A stretch of 64,000 nucleotides of DNA from Chondrosia reniformis (lineage: Eukaryota > Porifera > Demospongiae > Chondrillida > Chondrillidae): NCBI GenBank assembly GCA_947172415.1, contig OX359192.1, forward strand, positions 8,429,401-8,493,400. Direction: 5' to 3'. The notes under the pieces are model-generated. The model made no database searches. It saw only the letters and a program-made list of their open reading frames with translations, and had not been told where the DNA came from. Within the stretch, counting starts at the first letter, position 1. Every line of letters begins with the position of its first letter. This document shows, one piece after another, positions 33,485 to 47,000 of this stretch. Made by a program: the position numbers and the translations under genes.

Positions 33485-34155
33485 GATAAGGCCGGTTCTG
33501 TCACTCCGTGACTACCAAAGCCGAAACTGCACCAGTTAGGCGTTACCAACGATCCTGGCCCCAGACGACCAGTGATGGAAGGACGGCTCGCATTGTGGAT
33601 GGTAACGTGAACTCCCTGCGTCGAGCAAAATCCAAGTCACACCTCCTCGCGGTGCTCGACGGTAACAGCAGTCTCTGCTGGCTAACGTGACTGGTCTTTT
33701 TTCTTCTTTCTTTTGCTGATTATTGTTCGATTATCGCAAGAGGGTTCAAAACCCACTCTAGCGGCTGTTTTTCTCTTTTTTCCTTATCGTTAGCATATCG
33801 CGATATTTGTTGAAGGGTCTGGGAACCGTTTGAGTTCCAAACACGCTTGGGTCGTTTTTTCTTCTTTTTTCTCGTTGTGATATGTAAAGTTAATTTGAAG
33901 AGAATTCAAAAAACTCTTTACAGGTGTAGACTATATTTTTACTCTTACTTTATTTTACAATGTAGGGCCTACTTAGGAAAAATTCAAAACATTGGAATTC
34001 ATAATAAATATCATACAAAGTTAAAGCGCCCATACCGGTACTGAAAAATGTGTTAAAGTGCTGGTCCTATGAATATCATTATATCTCATGAGTATGATTT
34101 TAAAGACAATGGATGTCAATAGTATAATAATAATAATAATTCAATGTTCTTAAAT
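33485..34155. other. Island right part, no supported gene
   Basis: Begins with a GC-richer stretch (33490-33690) with a 60-codon frame of no recognisable family, then T-rich sequence. GAGGGTTCAAAACCCACTC near 33740 resembles a tRNA T-arm but I cannot find an acceptor stem or A box, so it may be a SINE relic. Confidence 0.4.
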
Positions 34156-34283
34156 AGAAGAGTGACCGGTACAAAGGTCAAAGTCCGTAGCGAAACGTGG
34201 GTGCATTAGCCATGGTGCTATTATCCTGCGGGTGTATTATTAAGGCATGCAAGGTACGTACGAATACAAGGAGTTGCAAACAG
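34156..34283 (+). repeat. Direct repeats A and B, right copy (contiguous)
   Basis: Here A (34156-34240) runs straight into B (34239-34283); in the left copy 1.2 kb lies between them. The contiguous form is probably ancestral and the island grew by insertion after a duplication. Confidence 0.75.
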
Positions 34284-34396
34284 TGGGCAATTATTTACAT
34301 ATACGTACATGAAACAACAGAACACATTGTAAAAAAGAGTGCTGATAAAGAATTAAATTAAAAATGTACAAATTGGTCAGTCCCCATATACTGTAA

Positions 34397-37300
34397 TTAA
34401 TCTGAACTGTCATTATAGGAACTTGCATCATGGTCAGAATAAAAATATCTGTGTACACATTCATGGAGATTGATTCTCTCAAGAGCTTCCTTGAGCTGTT
34501 GGTAGGTAGCTTCAGGCGTCATTCTCTTCCACTCCTGCAGCATGGTGTAGGCGCACATGTGGACTCCACTGGTTTGGTCAATGGGGATGGACTGGAGGAC
34601 ACTATGACTGAGTCCCAGTTCTATGCCGAGCTCCTGCCATCTGTTGTTGATGTCACGAGATATGGAGAGGATGAACTGGTCGTTGCTAATCATTCCAATG
34701 AGCGGGGTTCTCCTCTTCCGTTTGGACAGGCTCCCCTGGGGGACTGCTGTGTGGCTGGAAGTGTGTCTCCTCTTCTTGCCGCTGTGTGCATGAGGGGAGC
34801 TTGTGAGGGAGGGGTTCCACTCGGAGGGACCTGGCTGCTCAGAAGCAGAGGATCTGCCAGCCTCTGACTGCTTGTCCGATGGTGGGCTTCCAATAGAATG
34901 TTCTGGCGTCTCTGGAGGAGTGTCTACCATTAGTCCTAAGGGGGTAAAGATGGTTGCATCAAAATGGTCAACATGTATAGCAAGGTTGGTCAGTTGATTG
35001 CTAGGGATGTGAATATCTATACAGTTTATGCGTACACTATGATGTGGTTGCAGTACACTTGCACTAGAGACTCACGTGAAAATACATCTCCTCCGACACT
35101 GGATGTAGTTGAGCCACTTGCAGATCGTACTCCTTCCACAGGCTAAGGGAAAAAACACAATAAGGAGAATGAAGTATTTCAACATAGCAGCACCAATATC
35201 CTTATAAATACTAGTAGTCCACACATACGTACATACAACCATACAAAGATGAGACTTAGGTCACTTGGCCAGGCATAAAAACACATGTTAATAGAGAGAG
35301 ATTAGACAGTACCTCCATTTATACTATTTCTATACACATTCATACACTATTTATATATGTACATAATCATATACACATATTCATACACTATTTATATACT
35401 ATTTACATACATATTCATACGCATTCCTCCTGGAATACATGATAGTTGACAAACATGTGTCATGTCATTCAAAACCTTTCAAATCAGCCAGCTCAGCTGA
35501 CATTTAATAGTGCATTTACAATATGGCTACTAATGTAAGTGCTTTGACATGAAATGCATAGCAAGTGTATGAGAATAGAAATTAATCTTACTTTGATAAT
35601 ATTGAGTGAAATCTGTCTGATCTGGTCTTCATTGATCTCTCTGATCACCAGTTTGCCAAGAACCTGGTGATCCTGGAGGGGGAGAACAATGTCATCCTTC
35701 AACTTCAACGCAAACTCCTCAAAGAAATCCTCTCCAGTATAGTCAATTCTCTTGATCAAATCATTTCCTTCAAATTCCCTTATTGGCTCAAAATTACCAG
35801 TCAGTTTGATCTCAATGGGACCTGTTTTCAGAAATCTCTTATTCTGTCCAGAATCAGCCACAATCCACTTATAGTTTGCCATGCTCTGAAGGGGATCCCC
35901 AAACTTGTAGACGGCGATGGCCAGTCCAAATGTCCTGTCTGGGATGGGGGGCGACATGAGGACCTGGCAGTGGACCGACAGACGCATCACCCTGAACCCC
36001 TGGTAGGTGGAGACAACTCCTCTGTAGAAGGGCCTCAGGAAGAACTGAGGGACGGACCACAGGAACTTCCACCAGCTGAAGTGGCTCACTTGAAAGCTAG
36101 CTGTGTATAGATCCATACCAGTGTTACTAATAGTTACATCTTCCTTAAACTCTTGCCATTCTAAAGGTAAATCATCACCTCTGAATTCGGAATACAGGAG
36201 TACCAAGTGAGTCCTAAAGTGCTGTGAGATCTCAGCAAAGTCGGGTATTGGTATACAGACGGTCACTGGCTTGACAAACGTTGTCCCGTGTGGCTCAAGT
36301 CCAACACACACTGACGCTAGACTACCACTATCTGCAGCAGACACACTGCAGCACGGCGGTGTGCTGTAGGATATGGTCGCTTTAATTTCTTGATGTTCAT
36401 GTCCACTGAGAGCATGTGGAGGAAGAGAGACCTTAAAGCCAGGCAGTTCTGGTACAGTTACCACTCCGCCTGCTGCAGGCAGAATGGAGACAGTTGAACT
36501 AGGAGGGGAGTGTTGCATCACAACAGTAAAGAAGCTAAAGTGAGAGGTCGTCAACATGATGCAGTTGTCAAAGACATCAACTGCAATGTCCTTTGAGGTG
36601 GTCCACTCGGGAGGTTGACGGACACCAGTGTTACTACACATGGGTGTCAAGTTAATGTGTCTGAGGTTGGACATATCAATACAGTGTGGGATGACTAATA
36701 TAGCCGGGGAATCTGAACTGAACTGCATCCCATGGGGTTCTACACAAATTACAGGACAAGCTAAAAAAATACCGCTCTGTAAGGGAGGATTATATGAATG
36801 ATCCTTCAATATAGACACTCGAATGTCCACTGAGGCCTTGCATGTGTCTGGTACAAAGACTTCGCAGTGCTCCACTGAGTGCACGTTGGCATAGTGTGAA
36901 GGTAGGCTGCTAGAAGTGAAGCGGGGACTGTTTGAGTTACTGTCAGCCATTGTCGTAAACACACAATCCGACTCCGTCTCAGCAACCTCTTCATTGGAGC
37001 TGTATCCAGGATCAGAGCTGCTGGAGGGATGGTGCAGTAGACTAATGTTCCAATACTTTCTCATAGCATGAACCCCTTTTTGGACAACGCACTTCGGAGG
37101 GTACTCCAAAGGGTTGCTCGTTAAGCGCAGCACCTTGAGAGAAGCCAATCTCAAAAGCTCAGCGGTTATCGAGTGGATACGATTCCCCGACAATGACAAA
37201 TACTTTAGTTGAAGTAAGCTTTCTAACCCTCCGGGGCAATTTGTCAGCTTGTTTCTAGATAAATCCAACGACAAAAGCTTACTTGGCCAACTTGGAGTGA

Positions 37301-37592
37301 ATTCAGGATCGACCAAATAGCAGGAAGTTGCAGTAAAGGATTGTAGATTTGTTAAAGCGACTAAAAAGGCTTCTATAGTGTTCCATGTACAATCAACGCT
37401 GTGACTTATGTCTAAATCGGTAAAGTGACTTGAGAATGGTCTGATCTCAACAAAGAGAAGCTTCGGAGGACAGTCTTCAGAACTCAGACGGCGTCCTCTT
37501 AGCGACAGGGACTTGTCGGCGGAGAGGTAAGCCTGATTCTTCGCTGTAGCTCTAACTTCTCTGATATTGAGGTTATTCACTTCTTCGTCCAT
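34397..37592 (-). CDS. PIDD1-like: PIDD1-like protein: LRR, two ZU5 domains with HFS motifs, UPA-like region, death domain
   Basis: The first exon encodes about 665 residues. LRRs occupy about 40-180 (LLSLDLSRNKLTNCP, LKYLSLSGNRIHSI, LKVLRLTSNPLEYPP). After a Ser-rich linker come a first ZU5-like domain (CVEPHGMQF) ending in SHFS (His351-Phe-Ser353) and a second (GFKVSLPPHALSG, GLEPHGTTF) ending in SHFS (His504-Phe-Ser506). HFS is the self-cleavage motif used at two sites by mammalian PIDD1, also about 140 residues apart. A UPA-like region follows to about 665. Further exons (about 35070-35140 and 34930-34397) add a Pro/Ser and basic linker, then a death domain (SISRDINNRWQELGIELGLS ... YTMLQEWKRMT ... 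LKEALERI). In mammals PIDD1 nucleates caspase-2 or NF-kB complexes; here that is inference from architecture. Confidence 0.85.
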
Positions 37593-38059
37593 GGGGCAGC
37601 ATCACTGGTACATTAGCAATCGCGTTCATTGCAATCGTCCGCTGAACAATTTGAGAATTACTCGATAGGAAAACAAAGCTGCCATTTTTCAATTGTAATT
37701 TGTGGGTTTCGTTGCTGATAGCAACATGCTTTATCGGACCTGCAATGAATGTCATTAATGCATATTTTGAAATGTAAATATAAGAGTATATCTCAAGAGG
37801 ATCCAACAAGTTGATTCCAATTAAGTTTTAGCTCCCTATTTGTAGATTAGCTATAGGTATACGTAGTGTTTCAATGCTATATGTCATAGTGTTTCAATGC
37901 TATATGTCTTCCAAATGTATACTCATGATGGGATATTATATTTTCTATAGTCAGTCGCCTTTGAAGTATACTAGCAATTAAATCATAAATATTCTAAAAC
38001 TTACAGCAATTTGTCTAAAATTATAAGCAGTAAACACAAAAATCTAAAGTCTTCTAATG
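37593..38059. other. Gap between PSME4 3' end and PIDD1-like start
   Basis: About 470 bases of AT-rich sequence, serving as promoter for the minus-strand PIDD1-like gene. A 27-base stretch (GTGTTTCAATGCTATATGTC) is repeated in tandem near 37868-37910. No gene seen. Confidence 0.5.
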
Positions 38060-41000
38060 TTAGGCGTAATAAGATGGTGAAATCAATAGCTCGTTCAGAA
38101 TGAGCAGTTGATCCTCTGAAAATTTCTGTTTGTGATCTCTCCAGTTGTCATGGTGAGTCCGTTTAAATTCACTCATTGCTTTCTTTACAGTTGACTACAG
38201 TGAACAACAACAGAGTAGAGTAGATGTGTGCAAAATGATTACAGTTTTATGAGACTCTAGTTTGACGTGCCCAAATGTGTGCTAAACCAATGGAGTAGAA
38301 GAATAAAGAGAAGACTCTTGTATCCTCATCCAAAGCTCTCACTAGGTTTAGTTCCCTATAGGCCTTTTACTGTAGACTAGAGATAGTATGCATGGTGATT
38401 TAGATTACATCAGAAGGAGGTGTGAAGGATCATCTCTAGGACCCAGCTAACTTAGCCCCAATTAACAATATTCAACAAGTTGCTATTGTCAGTGGCACAC
38501 ACAAGCACACATTAGATGCACCCTCCACATACAGGTATTGGTGCTGGGTCGTGGAGGTGGCCTGCCAGCTCCTCCAGGATGGTTGGCAACCATTCCGGAA
38601 CTGTGTAGGGGCAGGAGAGTACAAGTGCGGCCAGCCCCAGGACACCGGCGTGCTTCCTTATAAGGAGACCTACCAGGAGATTGATACATGTGAACACACT
38701 GTAGACTAATCCATTGCAATGATAATAATAATCTTACGTTTGTCATCAACTGAACCATCCACGCTTTCCGTAGTTGGTCTCTTTTTCATTTTGCTCTTAG
38801 CAAGTTTCTTAAATATGACCTGTAAAACATATACACTGTGGTTCAAAGACATCCCATACACTATACAGATAGCTCACTGTAACAGCTATTACCTGTAATT
38901 CCATTCATGTACTGTATATGTACATACATACAGAGCATATACCTGACTTTCTTTGCTGGCTGTGAACATTCCACAATGTATTAGACCACTCAGAGTCTCC
39001 GCAGCCAACTCTCTGACCTGTTGGGACGAAAGGTACCACCTTGTCTTAGTATTCCCTCTACATAGGAGCAGCCCCTCCCTCTACATAGGGGCGGCCCCTC
39101 CCTCTACATAGGGGCGGCCCCTCCCTCTACATAGGGTGACCCTCCCCCCACTACAGACATACCTCAACCTTATCATCCTGCAACAGCTGCATCAGAAAAT
39201 CCTTGACTTGATTTGCTTGTGGTTTAAATTTAAACATGTTTCTAAAGACCATCACCTACAGCAACACATGTTATCCAAAGTGAGACAGCACGACAACAGG
39301 CAGCTACCTGAAGAGCACGTACTTGCAAGACCTCAAGAATGGGCAACCTTGCTTTCCAAGAGGCCATCTGGAGAGTCTGAAACACACAACCAACATGTGA
39401 TTATATCAGAAGACAGCTGAAACATGAAGTGTTGCATTAGGAGCAGAATATAGTGCTGTTGAAGAAGGTGATAGACTCACAGACTCAATGAACTGCAGCA
39501 GCAATGGCACTGCATCTGCTTTAATATCACTGTTAGCAATCACTTTAAACAACTGCAGGAATATACACAATTAGGGATTAGTAGAAAGATGGATGTAATT
39601 AAGGCTCTCAAACCTTCTTCAGCTGACCAGACAACTCATCGTCCCCTTCAATGTTTATCAATGGTACAAACTGCAACACAAGACAAGGGAATAACACACA
39701 CACACAACTTGATAAGGTGTGCCAAGGTCCTCACATTCAGCAGCAAAGGGAGGTACTCGGCTTTCATTCCCCCAGTAGCCCAGGAAACTGACAGCCAATG
39801 AATAGCTTGACAGAGAATGAAAGGAGGATGAGCAGGGACCCCCAAAGAGGACATTATATCAGCTTCTCACCTGTCTTGAGTATCCTGACCTGTTCCTTTG
39901 ACTCCTCCTCCTGCATGTTAAACTCTACCATTTTGGGGTTCGGAAGGGCGGTCTGAAATGTGGTAATAATGGTCTCCATGGTGACATTGTGTCTGATACT
40001 CATCCCTGACCAACGGTTGCCATGGCAAACTACTGCCAACAAACTATCATAATAAATTTGAATAGACAAGTTATTGCTTTAGATTTTTGCAGGAGGTGGT
40101 GACAGAGTATTATGATATGTACTGGTATACAGTACCTAGCAACATTGTCCCGAACATTCTTGTAGGGATGGCCCAAGTGTGGTTTGAGATCCTCCAGGAC
40201 CTTTTGATGAAGCCTGCCAATTCTCCATTCTTCCTGAGCCAAAGCTCCTCTCAGCATGACTAGCTGACTGCAGTCTTGAAATGACCCGTTGCTCCTCTTC
40301 AGCAGTTTCTCTGCTATCAACGTAAGGATCCAGTGAATTCTGTGCGGGTCTCGATCAGCCTGTTCAGAAGCAATGCACATAAACCAATGTTACAGTACAG
40401 TCAGCTGTCACGTGACAGACTTCCGGTGCATTCCTTAAGAACAAAGTGAACCAAATGTACTGCACATCTAATAAACTAACAGCAACTTCTGAGGCCCAAA
40501 TCTGCCAGTCATTGATGGTCTCCTCCGTAATGTTGTCAAACACTCTCCTCAGCAGGGGCTCCAAGAAGTCACGCAGTCTCTGCACCTACGTATGTTCAAA
40601 AGGCAACCCTCCCTTGATGCAGTGAATGACCTCATAACCCCAACAGATATGTAGCAATCAGTTACCATCTCAAATGGCCAGTGTTTGGATCCTCTCATGA
40701 ACCCAGTTATCACTTCACAAGCACATCTCTGGTGGCTCTCCTATGAAGAACAGGAAGGAAGGACGGACAGGAAGGAAGGACGGACAGGAAGGAAGGATGG
40801 ACAGGAAGGAAGGATGGAGACTCTGTGGGAGACAAAGACCAGTCACTGATTCACTTGTACCTTTTTATCCACTGCCAATTTTTCCAGATGTGGTTTGAAA
40901 TGAGGTAGAAATGTGTCTCCAAAGGCTCTTGCTAGTCTCTGCAATGGGAGAATGTGAGCACTGTTAACACTACACAGCTTTATATGCATTGACATACACA

Positions 41001-44000
41001 TACGTATAACAATTCTATAATAGTGTGTTACAATTCTATAATAATACATACATATGTACCCGAAAAATTAAAGCAACATCTTTGCGGAACATGTCTTGGC
41101 CTTTCTTATCTTCGAGACAGAGATACTCAATAATCCTTGCAACGTAACTTTCTGAAGTGAAGGCATCATAAATAACCTTCTCATGCTGCAGCAAAAGACA
41201 TGTGCAAATATATCTATACTTACACCTACCCAAATGTGTCATGCACACACAATGATTTGTGGAACATTGTATGCTTACTTCACTGAGCTCGTCTCTTGAT
41301 CTATCTACCTTTGGTTGTTTATCCAGAGGGGCAAATCTTTTAAACTCTCTGTTATTGGAGTAACCATAGTGAAATAATAAGCAACACAGACACATTATTA
41401 TACACAATAAGCACCATATATTTAATATAAATGTGGTCCTCACTTTGGCCAACAATAGAAGCCAAAATAACTTTTATACACAATAAGCACCATATATTTA
41501 ATATAAATGTGGTCCTCACTTTGGCCAGCAATAGAAGCCAAAATAACTTTTATCCACAAACGGAAACGAATTCCATTCTTCAGCTGTCTTGGGAGCTCTC
41601 TCTGGATCATAAAGCAGCCTGCAGGATAGAATAACTAAGTGTTGCACAAGGACCATCAGAGGGCGTAGCTAACCATTCATTGTCCTCTCTCTCTCCGGGT
41701 GTCATGTTATCTGGGGGCTCCATACCAGCTGTGGGAGGGGGATGGGGGAGGGGGGGAGGAGTAGGGGAAGGAGTGGGAGAGGAGTGGAGGAAAGAGTGGG
41801 AGAGGAGTGGAGGAGTGGGAGAGCAGAGAAGGAGTAAGATACATCAGCAGGCTTCACATACATAAGTGAGGATATAAACCTATGTACGTACCATCTCTCT
41901 TCAAGTCCACTCTCATTTTCAGAGGTTCCCTACGACTTAACCAGAGGTAGTCACGGAAACACCTCCAAGCATCCTACCACAGTGGTGATAATGGACATAT
42001 TAGATATATCAGCAAAACGTACATAAACTTAGTCTTGCTCACTTTTCTGATTTCAGAGGACTCGTGAATCAGTGAGTGGACAATGACCTTTAGAGCCCGA
42101 ATATGCAGCTCCTTGTCCATGGGAATCAACAGGCCAATCAGCTGGATACAGAACATTCCAAACCTCCAGCTCCTGCACCAGGGAAGAGGAGACATTCTAA
42201 AACATAACATCTCTCGGATGCATCAGGACAAGAGAGAAAACATATCAATAACTAAAAAGATAAATCAAGTTATGTCAGCAGATCAAGTCCTTTACACAAA
42301 CCTATTTTTGTTTTAAACATTTAAATCTTATTAGGACTGCCTGTTGTATGGAGCATACTTACAGATTACTGTTTTCAAACAGGTCCACCAGTATCAAAGT
42401 GAGCCTATTTAGGAGATCGTGTCTCTTCTTGTTGAAACCTTCCAGGTTGCCAACACCTTTGTCAAACAGCTCAGAACTGAGGGGTTTGGCAAGTCTCCCA
42501 GCCAGTGAAATCACCTCATCTGAAAGCTATAGAAACAGAGTTGCCAATTGAGGACAGTTGTAAAAAGAATGATACTTTAAATTAGCCCTACATGGAAATT
42601 TACAAATGTTCCTGTAAGTTATGAGAGATTGTGTGCCAAGCCTCACCTTGTAGTCTGCATACAGCCCCATTGCCTGGCGATCCAAAGTCATCATCAGCTT
42701 CAGGAAGAGCTGTGATATAGATGGCTTCTCTGAATGTCCGGCCTAGTATCCAGGGAGAGAAGAGGTGATCATACAGAAGCAGAGAGAAGACCTTAAGAGT
42801 GCAAACAGGAAGACAGCACTGGAAATTGCTTACCTTTATTAAAGCAGGCAGGAGGAGTTCCAGTACGTCCAGAACCTTCACATAATAATCTGATACACTC
42901 GGCATCTTCAAAACATACAGTGCTCCCTGTCAAGACAAAACTTCAAACTCTAATTAGATTCATAGATATCATATGAATGTCATTGTCTGATCAACAGAGG
43001 GTCAGTATAAATAGTGTTACATTCCACTGGTTTGTGGGCCAGCTAAGTTGTGTGGATACTTCGAATTGGTTTCAAAATAGACTGTCTCTCTACTTTAGGA
43101 GGTTCAATTCCTCCACCTATCCACTGACGCAATCTGGTCTTTTTCCCTCTTGAATATTAACCAATTTCACAAGATGTACCCTTGGACACTCTTTAAATCA
43201 GACTCCACCACATTTAGAAGGAGCATGGGTAACAAATGTGATTATCACTTGATTACTGTAAGATCTTCCCTTGACAAATACACTACCACCAACCTTTAGC
43301 TTCTCGTGTGAGATGGCAGGATCGTCTTTGAGGTACTTGGGCAGCTCAACAGCAATTGATCTGACACCATACTTGTAGGAAAACATTGCATTATAAAGAA
43401 ATGCTTGGGCCTTTAGTCGAACCTAGGGTTAAAGTATACACAGTTTGGACAGCAAAATGGATATCAGAGAGATAATTAAACAAATAATTAGTTTTCCAAC
43501 CGACCTCTGGGTAGTCACTGACGCTCAATGCCAGAAGATGATGCAACAATCTGTGATGCAACGCAGTCATATTCCATGTCCTACCAGCCACTTGTCTCTT
43601 CTGTGTGTATATACAACAAAATAAAAGAAAGACCTCCACACCCATAGCACACCCCCATGGCACACACCCCCATGGCACACACCCCTATGGTACACACCCC
43701 TATGGTACACACCCCTATGGAGACACCCCCATGGCACACACCCCTATGGCACACACCCCTATGGAGACACCCCTATGGCACACACCCCTATGGTACACAC
43801 CCCTATGGCACACACCCCCATGGCACACACCCCCATGGTACACACCCCTATGGCACACACCCCTATGGAGACACCCCCATGGCACACACCCCCATGGCAC
43901 ACACCCCCATGGTACACACCCCCATGGTACACATGTGTACCTCGTGCTGTAAGTATATTCTTGACAGAAGAACAGTTCTCAAATGTTGTTTGTTACGATG

Positions 44001-47000
44001 CAACTAAAATACAAATTGGAAGTACTGAAAAGAAATTTCAAAATTAATACCACAATCATGTACGTAACTTACACGATCTCCCAATCCTTTCTTTGAGAAC
44101 TCATAACTCTGAAACCTACAGAGGTGTGGGGGTGGGGTCAGGTAGGTGTGGGGGTGGGGTCAGGTAGGTGTGGGGGTGGGGTCAGGTAAGTGTGGAAATG
44201 AGAGTATGTATGTATGTAAGAGTGTATGTCTAACTTTTGATCACATGCTTTCTTTTGAACACCAAAGTTGATAAGAATGTCTCTAATGATCTTTGAAAGT
44301 GTAATTAAACTCCTTGTATCATCTTCACAAGCAGTGCTCATATGAACTGAAGGAGTTGGTAATGGTCAGTTTTAATGCACCAGATAAGCATGCAGGATTA
44401 CGTAAGAGCTCAAGATTTAGGAGTAGGCATTGAAAGAGTACGGCTCAACCAACCAAACAATCTGTCAAAGAAATGTGCCAATTTTTCTCTATTGAACTTT
44501 TCAGGTGGCCTTCTGTCAACAACTGCAATAGTATTGAGTGACAGTAGCAAAGTGATGGGTGGAGAAGTGATGGGTGAAGATGTGGTGGGTGGAGATGTGG
44601 TGGGTGGAGATGTGATGGGTGGAGATGTGATGGGTGGAGAGGTGATGGGTGGAGATGTGATGGGTGGAGAGGTGATGGGTGGAGAGGTGATGGGTGGAGA
44701 TGTGATGGGTAGAGATGTGATGGGTGGAGAGGTGATGGGTGGAGATGTGGTGGGTGGAGAGGTGATGGGTGGAGAGGTGATGGGTGGAGAGGTGATGGGT
44801 GGAGATGTGATGGGTGGAGATGTGATGGGTGGAGAGGTGATGGGTGGAGATGTGGTGGGTGGAGAGGTGATGGGTGGAGATGTGATGGGTGGAGATGTGG
44901 TGGGTAGAGATCTGATGGGTAGAGATCTGATGTGTGGAGAGGTGATGGGTGGAGATGTGGTGGGTAGAGATCTGATGGGTGGAGAGGTGATGGGTGGAGA
45001 TGTGATGGGTGGAGAGGTGATGGGTGGAGATGTGATGGGTGGAGATGTGGTGGGTAGAGATGTGGTGGATGTGAATACTCACTGGTACCACATTTGGTTA
45101 TAAATCGGAAATGTTGTGGTTCAGCAGTGTACTTTGACCTTGGCCTACAGCATGCAATTGATATAATGAATGAGATCCACTATACAATGGTACAAGCTAT
45201 ACCAGCTGTCATCCACTACTTGTTCTCCAATCCACTGAGGAATGTATCCTGCTGCTCCTTTGAGGATCACAGATATTATAGTCAGTCTACGGTTTAATTC
45301 CTCCCTAAGGAACAGCAGATATAATACAAGTCTTTCTCTCAGTTACCAGCCTCCTCTAACAGACACCAGTGCCTACCTCTCCATAGCATCTCCTCCCATA
45401 AATGCCTCAAGGGCTTCCAGTTGAGGGCTCAGAAACTCTTCCAGTATGTGATCAGCTCCATTCAACTCTTCGGGAGACGGAATGTGCCAGCTTATCCCCA
45501 ACTCCTCCAGGTCTCCCGGCTTGGCCCAGTCCTGGAAGGAATAACAATCACTCACACACTACATTCATGGCTCATGATATTAGCTACTGAACTAGTATTT
45601 ATGAGGAGGTGTGGTCTCACTATAAGGAGGTGTGGTCCTACTACAGGGAGGTGTGGTCTCACTTCAAGTGGTCTCACTATAAAGAGGCGTAGTCCTATGC
45701 TAGGGGGCGTGGTTCTACTCTAAGGGGCGTGGTTCTACTCTCATAGAAGGATATAGCCTTACTCTGATGTAGCAATGTTCTTCTGGTGTCACTGTATAGT
45801 TGATATTAACGGATCTTCCTTCATTGAGAAACATCATGGTGAAGCTCCTCAGCAAGTTGAAGAGGGCATCTCCAGTGGCCTCATACACAACAGGTGCCTT
45901 CAAGTTGACACACTCTGACAGACACACCAGCAAATCATCCAAGTAGGTCAAAATGTGTCGCCCTGATGAGTTCAAAACCTATAAACCCCAGTAATAATCA
46001 GTGGATGTGAAGGTAACACCACCCATGTGGGGTGGGTAGGAAGGTGAGAGACTAACTTGTGATAATAGCTGAAGTTTCCAAACTAAATTCTTGTCCGGAT
46101 TATCAGAATCATTGTGCTCCTTATCTGAGAGGGACAGCATATCACTGTAAGTCTATTTCTGTGTGTTGGAGGATTATAACAAAATGGCTGCAACCTACCT
46201 TCTACAAACTCATTAATCTGTTGAATACAGTGAGGAACAAACAGCCCCAAAGTGTCCTCAGGATAATACTACAAAGGAATTTATATAGAAACACAGTATA
46301 AATATACATATAAATGTGATACAGAAAAAGTTAGTTGCCATAGTAACATACAAGTCATATCCAGCATTACCTTGGCAGCAGCCGCACACATTCTTCCAGT
46401 GACATCACCTGATATCTCTGACTCAAAGAGATGCGTTGAGGCAAATTCATATAGCTTCTTAACAGCTACCTAATGAGATTTTACAAACCAATTAGAGTTA
46501 TATAATAACAATATAAAGCATGATTAAGCACTTAACAAAACTTTGTGAAATAAATACATAAAAATTAGTTGATAAATGCTTGAGTGATTGATAATAAAAG
46601 AACAATCACACAAATTGAAGCATAACAATCTAGTTAAACCAGTAAACACGTTGTAGCACAAACATCAGGCCACAATAGATTAAGAATGTTCTACAATGTT
46701 CTAAGCTATGAGGTACCTTGGCAATGGGAGGAGAGGATTGGTTAAAGAGACTCAGTGCCAGAGCAGTTATTCCAGCTCCCATTAGAGACTCGTGGTCATC
46801 AATCTTCATTGTCTTGGACTTGGCATTCAACTGCCTATCTAGAAGGGCTACCTGCTCCAGACTACAATTTTCTATCCACGAAAAGCACCTTTATAGTATA
46901 TACATATGATAGTATAAATATTAGAGTCGTGTGACTGTCACATGGTATATATACATACTTGTCCAGTAACTGTATAACAAAATCTTCAAATTGACTTGTT

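Noticed and set aside
33508-33690. 60-codon plus-strand frame at the edge of the right element copy
   Set aside because: No family resemblance and no splice support; probably chance within element DNA.
33725-33770. tRNA-like T-arm (GGGTTCAAAACCC)
   Set aside because: No matching acceptor stem, D-arm or anticodon arm at the right spacing.
34430-34867. 145-codon plus-strand frame
   Set aside because: Antisense of the PIDD1-like linker and death-domain exon.
43605-44047. Long overlapping frames on both strands (His-Gly-Thr-type repeats)
   Set aside because: Artefact of a 15-base minisatellite in a PSME4 intron.
44375-45103. 242-codon plus and 191-codon minus frames
   Set aside because: Artefact of a 15-base tandem repeat; no start context and no sequence beyond the repeat that looks coding.
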